From: Phycisphaerales bacterium UBA4658
GTDB lineage: Bacteria; Planctomycetota; Phycisphaerae; Phycisphaerales; UBA1924
Reading direction: 5' to 3'
Assembly (NCBI GenBank): GCA_002405485.1
Contig: DHLW01000060.1
Coordinates: 1-52,197, forward strand
Length of the DNA stretch: 52,197 nt
Part shown: positions 40,432 to 48,457 of the stretch, in pieces
How the letters are laid out: the number at the start of each line of letters is the position of its first letter
How positions within the stretch are numbered: position 1 is the stretch's first letter
Position numbers and translations under genes: made by a program
Notes under the pieces: model-generated
Database searches by the model: none
The model's input: the letters and a program-made list of their open reading frames with translations, nothing else
Told to the model about the DNA's origin: nothing

Positions 40432-40436
40432 GCGGG

Positions 40437-41255
40437 ATGCAGCTTGCCGTGATCATCCCAGCCGCCGGCGCGAGTCGGCGGTACGTCGAGTCGGCCAAGG
40501 CCCAGGGTGTGGAGGTGGCTCGCCAGAAGATTGACGAGGACCTTGGGGGTCGGCCGCTGTTGCACAGGACGGTGGAGCTCTTCACGAAGCTGCCGGAGGT
40601 GGGGGTGATCATCGTCGCCGGTCCGGCCGACGACGGGGCGTACGAGCAGTTCGCGTTTCGTCACGCCGACAAACTCTCGGTGCTTGGGGTCAAGAACTGC
40701 CGCGGCGGTCTGGAGCATCGGTATCAGACCGTCTGGAACGCCCTGAAGATGGTGCCGGAGACGTGCACGCACGTGATGGTGCATGATGCGGCTCGACCGT
40801 GCGCCTCGGCGGCGCTCATTGAACGGGTTGTGGAAGCGGCGCGTGCGGGGCACGCCGCGGTCATTCCCGGCATGGATGTGCCGGACACGCTCAAACGTGT
40901 GAGCGAAGCGACCGTGCGTGCGAGCGAGCCCGACCCGGTGGCGGCGATTCTGGGCGGCGACGCCGGGCGGGGCCCGCTGGCGCGGACGGTCGAGATCACG
41001 GTCGATCGCACTCGGCTGGTGGCGGTGCAGACGCCGCAGCTCTTTGCGGCATCTCTCCTGAAGCGCGCGTATGCCCAGAAGGATCTTTCCAGTACCGATG
41101 ACGCGCAGCTCGTCGAGCGGCTGGGCGAGCCGGTGGTCGTGGTCGAGGGGGAGCCCACGAACATCAAGATCACCCGAGCCGGAGATCTCGCGCTGGCGCG
41201 GGCGATTCTGGGATTTCGCGCCCCGGGCGACAAGCCGGCGCACATGCGATTCTGA
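40437..41255 (+). CDS. ispD: 2-C-methyl-D-erythritol 4-phosphate cytidylyltransferase
   Basis: The 272-aa enzyme makes CDP-methylerythritol in the MEP isoprenoid pathway. Recognised blocks are AVIIPAAGASRRY (CTP-binding loop), VMVHDAARPCAS, VAVQTPQLF and STDDAQLVERLGEPVVVVEG followed by NIKITRAGDLALA. Between the CTP loop and RPLLHRTVELF there is an insertion of about 20 residues (SAKAQGVEVARQKIDEDLG), so the usual PKQY sequence is missing; the Lys in ARQK may take the role of its lysine. Other MEP genes are not in the window. ATG 40437 fits both the family start and the TACCCT spacing. Confidence 0.92.
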   Translation: MQLAVIIPAAGASRRYVESAKAQGVEVARQKIDEDLGGRPLLHRTVELFTKLPEVGVIIVAGPADDGAYEQFAFRHADKLSVLGVKNCRGGLEHRYQTVWNALKMVPETCTHVMVHDAARPCASAALIERVVEAARAGHAAVIPGMDVPDTLKRVSEATVRASEPDPVAAILGGDAGRGPLARTVEITVDRTRLVAVQTPQLFAASLLKRAYAQKDLSSTDDAQLVERLGEPVVVVEGEPTNIKITRAGDLALARAILGFRAPGDKPAHMRF

Positions 41256-41317
41256 AACCTTGACGCTCCAGCCAGGTACCGTCGGGCAGGGCGGTGTTCC
41301 CACTCGAGGAATCACAC

Positions 41318-41869
41318 ATGTCGACCCGCCTGCTCGCCACTTCCACGGTCGCCGTCGCAGTCTTGACGTTCGGCCTGCTTGGGCTGAGCGGGCCGGCGGA
41401 GCAGCCGGGCGCGGATCGACTGCCCGCGGTGCAGCTTGTCGGCTCTGAGAGTCGCATCCGTACGCCGCGCTTTGTGCGGGTTCGGGACGAGGAGGCCTGG
41501 CACCGAGTCTGGGGTGAGCACTCGGGCGTCGAGCCGGGATTCAGTCCGGGCGTTCGGCATGCTGCGCCGAAGGTGGACTTCTCACGATTCATGGTCGTCG
41601 GGTGCTTCCATGGGGAGCGAACGAACATCGACGGCGAGGTCGCCGTGGGTGTCTCCACCGGTCCAGAGGGGATGCGGATCAGGTGCCAGACCAGCAGCTA
41701 TCAGACGGCGTCGATGGCGGGCCAGCCCGAGCAGGCCGTGAAGTGCGCGCCCTTTGGTCTGTGGGTCATCGAGCGCACCGATCTACCGATCATCGTGGAG
41801 CGAGCGCGGCAAGCGGGGAAGTCCGGGCCGATCACCTGGGAACAGGTCATGCGCTTCGAGCCCGGATGA
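41318..41869 (+). CDS. Secreted hypothetical protein, 183 aa (PrcB-like pattern)
   Basis: A signal peptide (STVAVAVLTFGLLGLSGPA) leads to a domain with RTPRFVRVRDEEAWHRVWGEH, KVDFSRFMVVGCFHGERTN, RIRCQTSSYQT and PFGLWVIERTDLPIIVE. The order of an i-x-x-F-x-V-x-D-x-x-x-W strand, VDFSRFMVV and a closing strand resembles PrcB C-terminal proteins, but this is weak. Two Cys could form a disulfide. GAGGA lies 7 nt before the ATG. The last 23 nt overlap the end of the convergent methyltransferase gene. Confidence 0.72.
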   Translation: MSTRLLATSTVAVAVLTFGLLGLSGPAEQPGADRLPAVQLVGSESRIRTPRFVRVRDEEAWHRVWGEHSGVEPGFSPGVRHAAPKVDFSRFMVVGCFHGERTNIDGEVAVGVSTGPEGMRIRCQTSSYQTASMAGQPEQAVKCAPFGLWVIERTDLPIIVERARQAGKSGPITWEQVMRFEPG

Positions 41870-42926
41870 ATGCGGGCGATTGGGCCAGGTCGATGGGCGA
41901 TCGGGCGGCGATGTAGATGAACTCGGTGTTCGTGAGCCGTCCGACCGAGCCGACCTTCTCGCCTCGTGGGCTGTAGATGCCGATGCGTGCGCCCACATAG
42001 CGCCTGAAGTCGTTGGGAATGGTGGCGACGTGGGCGGTCTGGTTCCAGAGCTCCCCGAGCATGGCCTCGATATCCGCTCGATCCAGGTAACCCTCATCGT
42101 TGAACGACAGCACGATCGTCCGGGCGCGGATGGAGCCGAGCAGTTCGCGCAGCGCGGCGGCGCATCGCGGGCGGGAGTTGAACACGCTTCGGCGGGCCTT
42201 CACATCCACGCGCTTGCAGGCCACGCCGTACACCTCCGGCTTGTCCCAGCGCACCAGCGACTCCCACACGTGGTAGTTGCCGAGATACGAGTGCTGGTTG
42301 TACGGCGGGTCGACGTAGGCCACGTCCGCCTCCAGAAGCCGAGCGGCCTCGAGCGCGTCGAGCCCGCTGGCCGAGCCCTTGCCGCCGGTTGCCCGAGGAA
42401 GCACCTTCGGCATCCGCAGTTCCAGCGTGTTGAAAGACCGCGGAGACCAGTTCTTCAAATAGGCCATCTGCAGTCCGGTGGTGGAGTCGACGCGGTCTGC
42501 GGCCTCCATGAGCGAGACGAGCATGACCGCTTCCAGCTCCGGATCCAGGCACTTGCGTGCGATGGCCTCGCGGATCGCGTCGATCCGCTCGCCGTTGTGC
42601 GGCTGGATGAACCGGCTCCTCTGGCAGAACGTCTGCGTGAAGTATCCAGGCGAGCCCGGCAGGGCGTTGAACTCCGCGATGAGCCGCTCCGCGTCCGCCA
42701 GGACATCGTCGGCGTCGGCCTGCACATAGCACCTGGCGAGGGTCTCGGCATAGGCGTTGTGGTCGTTGGCAAGCACGCGCACGCCGGCGTGCTTGAGCGC
42801 GTGCCCGACTCGCGACGTCCCGCTGAACAGGTCCAGCACGGTGCCCGGCCGTCCTTCCAACAGGCGATCGATCGTCTCCACGATGACCGGCAGGAGCACG
42901 CGTTTGGAACCGATGTACTTGATCAC
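41847..42926 (-). CDS. D12-class adenine-specific DNA methyltransferase
   Basis: The 359-aa product transfers a methyl group from S-adenosylmethionine to N6 of adenine in DNA. It starts VIKYIGSKRVLLP, the D12-class opening, has motif I FSGTSRVG (34-41) and motif IV DPPYN (206-210, VDPPYNQHSYLGNYHVWESL). The target site cannot be read from sequence. No restriction endonuclease gene is adjacent, so it looks like an orphan or solitary methylase, as used for regulation or protection. The start is a GTG at 42926; the open frame further upstream to 43202 has no family match. Its 3' end overlaps the convergent gene by 23 nt. Confidence 0.9.
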   Translation of the reverse strand: MIKYIGSKRVLLPVIVETIDRLLEGRPGTVLDLFSGTSRVGHALKHAGVRVLANDHNAYAETLARCYVQADADDVLADAERLIAEFNALPGSPGYFTQTFCQRSRFIQPHNGERIDAIREAIARKCLDPELEAVMLVSLMEAADRVDSTTGLQMAYLKNWSPRSFNTLELRMPKVLPRATGGKGSASGLDALEAARLLEADVAYVDPPYNQHSYLGNYHVWESLVRWDKPEVYGVACKRVDVKARRSVFNSRPRCAAALRELLGSIRARTIVLSFNDEGYLDRADIEAMLGELWNQTAHVATIPNDFRRYVGARIGIYSPRGEKVGSVGRLTNTEFIYIAARSPIDLAQSPAFIRARSA

Positions 42927-43046
42927 GAGTCGATCCGAGGTGCGAGGGGATCCGCCCGAATCCCCGTGGAAGGGGTGTTTTCGACCAAACTGGCCGAGTG
43001 CCCGCAGGATTGGGAGCGGGTTCGCGTTTTTTCCAGACCGCTTTTC

Positions 43047-43075
43047 TTGACGCGGCGCACCGAGCGTGTGATGTT
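43047..43075 (+). promoter_or_regulatory. Promoter TTGACG-17-GATGTT
   Basis: TTGACG (43047-43052) is followed after 17 nt by GATGTT (43070-43075). The -35 is good and the -10 is weak. The leader would be about 65 nt. Confidence 0.35.
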
Positions 43076-43133
43076 TCGGTTCGCGCTCAAGCAAACTCGA
43101 CCGCTCTGGTTTGGTCGGATTTCGCTCGGTGCG

Positions 43134-43138
43134 GGAGG
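43134..43138 (+). promoter_or_regulatory. Ribosome binding site GGAGG that decides the start
   Basis: GGAGG ends 2 nt before ATG 43141 and 8 nt before ATG 43147. Only the second spacing is workable, so 43147 is taken as the start of the glycosidase gene. Confidence 0.7.
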
Positions 43139-43146
43139 AAATGTGC

Positions 43147-46071
43147 ATGTTGCAGGTTCGTTCGTCGTCCGGCGTCGGCTGGGTGTGTGTGGCCGCCGCC
43201 ATGTTCTCGGGTTCGATCGTCTCGGCTCAGGTCTCCTGGCCCGGGGCTGGCGCGGGGCAGCCCAGCCCGGCAGCCGGATATCCGCCCGTCTCCTTCTGGA
43301 AGGAAGAGGGCGTGGTCGGGAACAACTTCATCAACTCGATGCTCGACCAGAACGGGACCTGGTTCGACGTGTACTACCCCGGGGCCGGCGGTGTGCAGGG
43401 GGTCGGGACCAAGGCCGAGGGATACACCAGCGGGCTGGACACCTTCCCGCCGCTGCTTCCGGCGGATCGTCGCGGGCAGATGCACATCAATCAGATGATG
43501 CTCGGCGTGCGCGTCGACGGGCTCACGCACTGGATGAGCAATCCAAACGGCGTCTCGTACGACCAGGTGAATCAAACCTATGTCGGCGACACGCAGACCA
43601 TCCGGACCACCAGCCGTCTGTATGCCGGAGGGAACAACATCGAGGTCGAGCAGATCGACTTCTCCCCCAAGGGCATCACGTTCCCGGGCAACGGCAACAA
43701 GGGCATCCTGATCAAGCGGCTGATCCTCACCAATCGCAACCCCACCGAGAACGCCACGATCTACCTGTACATGGATCCGGCGATCAACGGCGGCGACAAC
43801 TACGACGCGATGTTCTGGGACAGCTCCGTCGGCGCGATGGTCGCCTTCGACAACACCTTCCGCACCGTCACCGGCACCGGGTGCTGCTTCTCGGGGCTCG
43901 ATGAGTACAACCCGACGACCTTCGGCGGATACACCAAGAACGTGAGCGTGTATCTCGGGGCCCAGCTCAAGGTGCTCTCCGCCGTGGGCGGTTCCAGCGG
44001 CTCCACCGCCAGCACCTCGTGGCGCGACCTGGGCTCTGGCGATCAGGGCCAGGGATGGATCGGGGTGAACGTCACGCTCCCGCAGAACACGCCGGTCGAG
44101 GTCAACGCCATCATCGTCGGCGGGTTCGACGCCTTCGCCGGGGCCAGCGGCACGTACAACGTGCAGATGCAGCCCGTCTTCCAGTGGTTCCAGACCCAGT
44201 CCGCACAGGCCCTCCAGGCCGCCACCGACGCGTACTGGACGAACTTCGTCAACGGCGGCACCGTCGTCGTCACGCCCGACGCTCGGCTGAACACGCTCTT
44301 CAAGCGCGGGGTGCTCGGCACCATGCTGCACTTCGACGAGGCCCGCGGCGGGCTCATCGCGGGCTTCCGCAACGGCGCGTATCCCTATGTCTGGCCCCGC
44401 GACATGGCCTGGGCCGGCGTCACGCTCGCGCGGGTCGGGCACACCGACACCGTGCGGCAGATGACGCGATTCCTCCGCGACATCACCTTCCGCGACTTCG
44501 AGACCTGGACGCCCGGCAACACGCCCGGCTTCGAGGCCGCCGGCGGATCGCCCTTCTTCGGCACGCGCAAGGGCTTCTGGAAGCAGAAGTACACGACCGA
44601 TGGGTACGTCGTCTGGGGCGCGCCCCAGGTCGACGAGACCGCCGTCATTCCGTGGATGATCAAGTACACCTACGACGCCACCGGCGACCTCGGATACCTC
44701 AACGAGTTCGAGACCGGCAATCCGGCGAACAGCACCTACGCGATCGTGAAGGACGCGGCCATCGCGATGAGCCAGACCTCCAAGAACGACGCTTCCCGGC
44801 TCAACCACCGACCAAGCTATCCCGGATCCTCCACGCTCCTGATGTACTCCAACAACATCTGGGAGGATCAGTACGACACGTTCATCTACTCCAACGCGAA
44901 CATCGTGCGCGGCCTGCGCGACGCGGCGAGCATCGCCACCACGCTCGGCCAGCCCGCCGACGCCGCCGATTTCACCAATCGGGCCAACGGGATCCTCGCG
45001 GGTCTGAATGACAAGCTGGACTGGAACCGCGAGAACACCGACATCTCCATGCTCGGGATCGTGTATCCCTTCGCGACGCATGCCGCCAATGACCCGCGTG
45101 CCGTGCGCATCATCGACCGCATCAACGGCGTCGCCGCCGACGGCAACGGCGCGTTCGAGCCGCTCGTCCGCTTCCCGGGCCAGTACATCAATGACGCCAG
45201 CGACTACGTCGGCCTGATCGATCGCTACTGGGGCGACGGGTATTGGGGCAACGGCGCCCTTGGCCCGACCCCCGCAGGCCCGTGGTTCCTGACCACGCTC
45301 TGGTACGGCGCGTACTACGCGCTGCGTGCGGAGTTCACCCAGGGCAAGGGCGACATGGACAACCACCTCTACCGCATCAACCGCACCGCCGACCACAACG
45401 GCCCGATCGGCTTCGGCGCCGAGCAGATGGCCCCCAGCAACTCGCTGCAGTACCCGGGCCAGAGCGACTTCACGCTGCAGACGGCGTGGCCCAACGCGTG
45501 GGAGAGCATGTCGTTCTACGTCGACGCCATGATGCTCTTCCTGAACTACACCCCGAGCGGCCCGACCAACACCATCAAGCTCGCGCCGCGCCTGCCCAGC
45601 GCGTGGAACACGATCACGGCCAACAACATCACGCTCGGCAACGGCAGCGTCACCCACAAGGTGAACATGACCATCACCGAGACCCCCGTCACCGGCGATC
45701 AGACCGTGGTCTTCACCAACACCACCGGGAACGCCGTGAACATGGACCTCACGCTCAAGCTCCCCGCCGGACGCTCGGCGTGCGGCGTGACCGTCAACGG
45801 CAACCCGCAGCCCTACACCCCGTCCACCACCGGCAACCTCGTGATCAACCCGTTCGTGCTCGCCACGGGCGCCTCGGCGACGACCACCGTGGTCGTCACC
45901 ACCACCGCCGGCTCCAGCGCCGACTGGGATCGCTCGGGCGCCGTGGACATCAACGACATCTTCACGTTCCTGAACGCCTGGTTCGCCGGCAACGCCGACT
46001 TCAACGGCATCGCCGGAACCGACATCAACGACATCTTCGACTTCCTGAACAAGTGGTTCCAGGGCTGCTGA
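43147..46071 (+). CDS. Secreted GH15-like glycosidase with GC-type dockerin
   Basis: The 974-aa product has a signal peptide (VGWVCVAAAMFSGSIVSA), an N-terminal beta-sandwich (about 40-360) and a six-hairpin (alpha/alpha)6 domain as in glucoamylase/glucodextranase. GH15 marks are YPYVWPRDMAW (Asp419), QVDETAVIPWM, the catalytic-acid segment IWEDQYDTF (Glu573), GPWFLTTLWYGAYYAL and the base segment FGAEQMAP (Glu759). The predicted reaction is exo-hydrolysis of alpha-glucans or related sugars outside the cytoplasm. A C-terminal beta domain precedes a GC-type dockerin (about 924-974): DIFTFLNAWFAG then DIFDFLNKWFQGC. A strong terminator follows. Confidence 0.92.
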   Translation: MLQVRSSSGVGWVCVAAAMFSGSIVSAQVSWPGAGAGQPSPAAGYPPVSFWKEEGVVGNNFINSMLDQNGTWFDVYYPGAGGVQGVGTKAEGYTSGLDTFPPLLPADRRGQMHINQMMLGVRVDGLTHWMSNPNGVSYDQVNQTYVGDTQTIRTTSRLYAGGNNIEVEQIDFSPKGITFPGNGNKGILIKRLILTNRNPTENATIYLYMDPAINGGDNYDAMFWDSSVGAMVAFDNTFRTVTGTGCCFSGLDEYNPTTFGGYTKNVSVYLGAQLKVLSAVGGSSGSTASTSWRDLGSGDQGQGWIGVNVTLPQNTPVEVNAIIVGGFDAFAGASGTYNVQMQPVFQWFQTQSAQALQAATDAYWTNFVNGGTVVVTPDARLNTLFKRGVLGTMLHFDEARGGLIAGFRNGAYPYVWPRDMAWAGVTLARVGHTDTVRQMTRFLRDITFRDFETWTPGNTPGFEAAGGSPFFGTRKGFWKQKYTTDGYVVWGAPQVDETAVIPWMIKYTYDATGDLGYLNEFETGNPANSTYAIVKDAAIAMSQTSKNDASRLNHRPSYPGSSTLLMYSNNIWEDQYDTFIYSNANIVRGLRDAASIATTLGQPADAADFTNRANGILAGLNDKLDWNRENTDISMLGIVYPFATHAANDPRAVRIIDRINGVAADGNGAFEPLVRFPGQYINDASDYVGLIDRYWGDGYWGNGALGPTPAGPWFLTTLWYGAYYALRAEFTQGKGDMDNHLYRINRTADHNGPIGFGAEQMAPSNSLQYPGQSDFTLQTAWPNAWESMSFYVDAMMLFLNYTPSGPTNTIKLAPRLPSAWNTITANNITLGNGSVTHKVNMTITETPVTGDQTVVFTNTTGNAVNMDLTLKLPAGRSACGVTVNGNPQPYTPSTTGNLVINPFVLATGASATTTVVVTTTAGSSADWDRSGAVDINDIFTFLNAWFAGNADFNGIAGTDINDIFDFLNKWFQGC

Positions 46072-46099
46072 GCATCCGAGAACCTTGATCGCAATCTCG

Positions 46100-46135
46100 C
46101 GGCTCGGTCGGCTTGATGCCGATCGAGCCGTTTTT
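46100..46135 (+). terminator. Intrinsic terminator after the GH15-like gene
   Basis: Arms 46100-46112 and 46118-46130 form a 13-bp stem with one mismatch around a TTGAT loop, directly followed by TTTTT (46131-46135). It is 29 nt past the stop. This is the clearest terminator in the window. Confidence 0.85.
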
Positions 46136-46296
46136 CATGCCTCCGCACGCGATCGACCGCTCCGCTCGAGCGTCGGCCGACTGGAGCAGTTTCTTGGTTT
46201 TTGCTCGGCGGATGCAACCGCGCGCCGCCACTCCCCCAATAGTGAGCCGAGCGTTCGACAAGCGGGGTGGCGCGTGATTGCCAGAGGTGCATCGCC

Positions 46297-48294
46297 ATGT
46301 CCAGCGAGTTGTTCCGAGTCACTCCTGCCACGCGATCCGCGCTTGTGTGCGCGGTCGGCGTTGCGGTCGCCGCTCAGGTCGGCCTTGGCCAGGTGGCCCA
46401 GGTCAGCCGTTCGATCTTCCAGGTGAATCAGTCGTCGGGCGTGGTTCGCAACGACGCCGACGCTGTGCACGGGCCGCAGGTCGTCTACGCCGAGGACGTC
46501 GTCGTTCCCGGTTCCGGCGTCGTGCGTCTGACCTTCGGCGAGGCGATCCTCTCTGGTTCGGTCGCCGCCGGCACCGGCTCGTTCATCACCATCACTTCGC
46601 TGAGCGACGGCGCGACCCAGCGGCTCAACGCCGAGCATCTGGCCCAGTGGTCCGGGATGTCGGCCTATTTCAACGGTCCCGTGCTGCGCGTGCAGCTCCA
46701 CGCCTTCGCCGGCACGGGCGAGAACCGCCTCTCGATCGCCTCCGCCGTCGTCGAGAGCGAGGGCCCATCGCCCCGCACCATCTGCGGCGACACCGACGAC
46801 CGGCTGCCGTCGTTCGACAACCGCCAGGGACGCTTCGCCGGCGGATGCACGGCGTGGGTGATCAACGACATGAACTCGTCGCTGCTCACCGCCGGTCACT
46901 GCGGCGCAAGCTCCACCAGCGTGATGAGCTTCAACGTCCCGCTCTCCACATCAACGGGGGGTACCCAGGCCGCCCACCCGGACGATCAGTACGTGGTGGA
47001 TATCACCTCCAACCAGGGCGTCAGCGGCGGCACGGGCAACGACTGGCGATACATCGCCGTGTACCCCAACTCCAACCACGGGCAGACGCCGTATCAGCGC
47101 TATGGGGTGCGGCACACCCTCGCCCCCACCGCGCCTCCCGTCGCCGGCCAGACCATCCGCATCACCGGCTATGGCACCAACGCCGCACCGATGCCGCGCG
47201 AACGCAACCAGACCCAGCAGACTCACACCGGTGCGTATGCCTCTTTCTCAGGGACGCGCGTGCGGTACACCGCGGACACCACCGGGGGCAACAGCGGCTC
47301 CGCCGTGCTCGATGAATCCACGGGCCTCGCCATCGGCATCCACACCCACGGCGGGTGCAGCTCCACGGGCGGATCGAACATCGGCACCGCCATCGGCCAT
47401 CCGGATCTTCAGGCCGCCATGGCCAATTCGCTCGGCCTCTGCGCCAGCGGCAGAGGGACGGTCGCCGGAGACTGGTACGCGCTTGGCGACCGAGCCAACA
47501 ACTTCGGAACTGTGAACCCCGCTCCGGACAACTTCGCCAGGATCGCCCAGGTCGGCGCCGAGTGGCAGGGCCTGGCCTTCAGCCGGGCGCTTGGCCAGTT
47601 CTACGCCATCAACGAGCAGCGCCAGCTCTTCACGCTCTCCATGTCCGGCGTGCCCACGCTGCTCGGGACCGTCACCGGCACAAGCAACATCCTCACCGGG
47701 CTTGCATTCAATCCCATCACCGGCGACCTCTTCGCCATGCAGCCCGCAAACGGGCAGCTCTTCCGCATCAACACCGCCACCCGTGTCGCCTCATCGGTCG
47801 GGACGCCACAGGGCGGCACGCTCCGTGCTCTGGACTTTGATTCGTCCCGCAACACCCTCTGGGGCATCGACCAGGCCGGTGGCACGGCGCGGCTGGTGCA
47901 GATCAACCCGCTCAACGGCGTTCGAACGATCATCGGGGCTCTTGGCACGGGCATCGTGAGCTGCGCCGACGTCGCCTGGAGCCCCGCCGACGGCTCGCTC
48001 CGCACCATCAACGCCGCCACCGGCGAACTGCTCGCCATCGATCCACTCACCGGCGCGGCGACCGTGCTCGGAAACACCGGCGGCGTCTTCGGCTCGGCGT
48101 TCGGCCTCGCGTCCGCCGCCAGCCCCGCCTGCCCCGTCGATCTCACCGGCGATCAGCTCGTCGCCATCGCCGACATCTTCCAGTTCCTGAACTTCTGGTT
48201 CGCCGGGCTCCCGGGCGCGGACTTCGACGGCGTCGGCGGGGTCACGACGTCCGACGTCTTCGCCTTCCTCAACGCCTGGTTTGCCGGGTGCTGA
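46297..48294 (+). CDS. Secreted trypsin-like serine protease with GC-type dockerin
   Basis: The 665-aa product has a signal peptide (ALVCAVGVAVAAQVGLGQ), a pro-region and a chymotrypsin-fold domain: LLTAGHCGAS (His201), GNDWRYIAV (Asp249) and TGGNSGSAVLDE (Ser333), with the expected spacing. Four or five beta-blade-like repeats follow (LAFSRALGQFYAI, LTGLAFNPITGDLFAM, LRALDFDSSRNTLWGI, CADVAWSPADGSLRTI), resembling a propeller, perhaps for binding. Residues about 611-665 are a GC-type dockerin: DIFQFLNFWFAG then DVFAFLNAWFAGC. AGAGG precedes ATG 46297; an upstream extension to 46267 lacks signal-peptide character. Confidence 0.92.
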   Translation: MSSELFRVTPATRSALVCAVGVAVAAQVGLGQVAQVSRSIFQVNQSSGVVRNDADAVHGPQVVYAEDVVVPGSGVVRLTFGEAILSGSVAAGTGSFITITSLSDGATQRLNAEHLAQWSGMSAYFNGPVLRVQLHAFAGTGENRLSIASAVVESEGPSPRTICGDTDDRLPSFDNRQGRFAGGCTAWVINDMNSSLLTAGHCGASSTSVMSFNVPLSTSTGGTQAAHPDDQYVVDITSNQGVSGGTGNDWRYIAVYPNSNHGQTPYQRYGVRHTLAPTAPPVAGQTIRITGYGTNAAPMPRERNQTQQTHTGAYASFSGTRVRYTADTTGGNSGSAVLDESTGLAIGIHTHGGCSSTGGSNIGTAIGHPDLQAAMANSLGLCASGRGTVAGDWYALGDRANNFGTVNPAPDNFARIAQVGAEWQGLAFSRALGQFYAINEQRQLFTLSMSGVPTLLGTVTGTSNILTGLAFNPITGDLFAMQPANGQLFRINTATRVASSVGTPQGGTLRALDFDSSRNTLWGIDQAGGTARLVQINPLNGVRTIIGALGTGIVSCADVAWSPADGSLRTINAATGELLAIDPLTGAATVLGNTGGVFGSAFGLASAASPACPVDLTGDQLVAIADIFQFLNFWFAGLPGADFDGVGGVTTSDVFAFLNAWFAGC

Positions 48295-48457
48295 CCTGGC
48301 AATGTCCGTGGGCGCGAGTCCCATGGATATCGGACCAAGCACACAGAAAACACGTGTTCTTGATCGGTTCGGGATGGTGTTCCCCCGGTCCTGTCGCATA
48401 CCTTCACGGGTTATCTGGCACATCACCCTGAAGCGGGTGATGCTTGGTGACAACCCG

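Noticed and set aside
43087..45657. An 856-codon antisense frame over the GH15-like gene
   Set aside because: The plus strand encodes a recognisable glycosidase with catalytic motifs and dockerin. The antisense product is low-complexity and typical of high-GC mirror frames.
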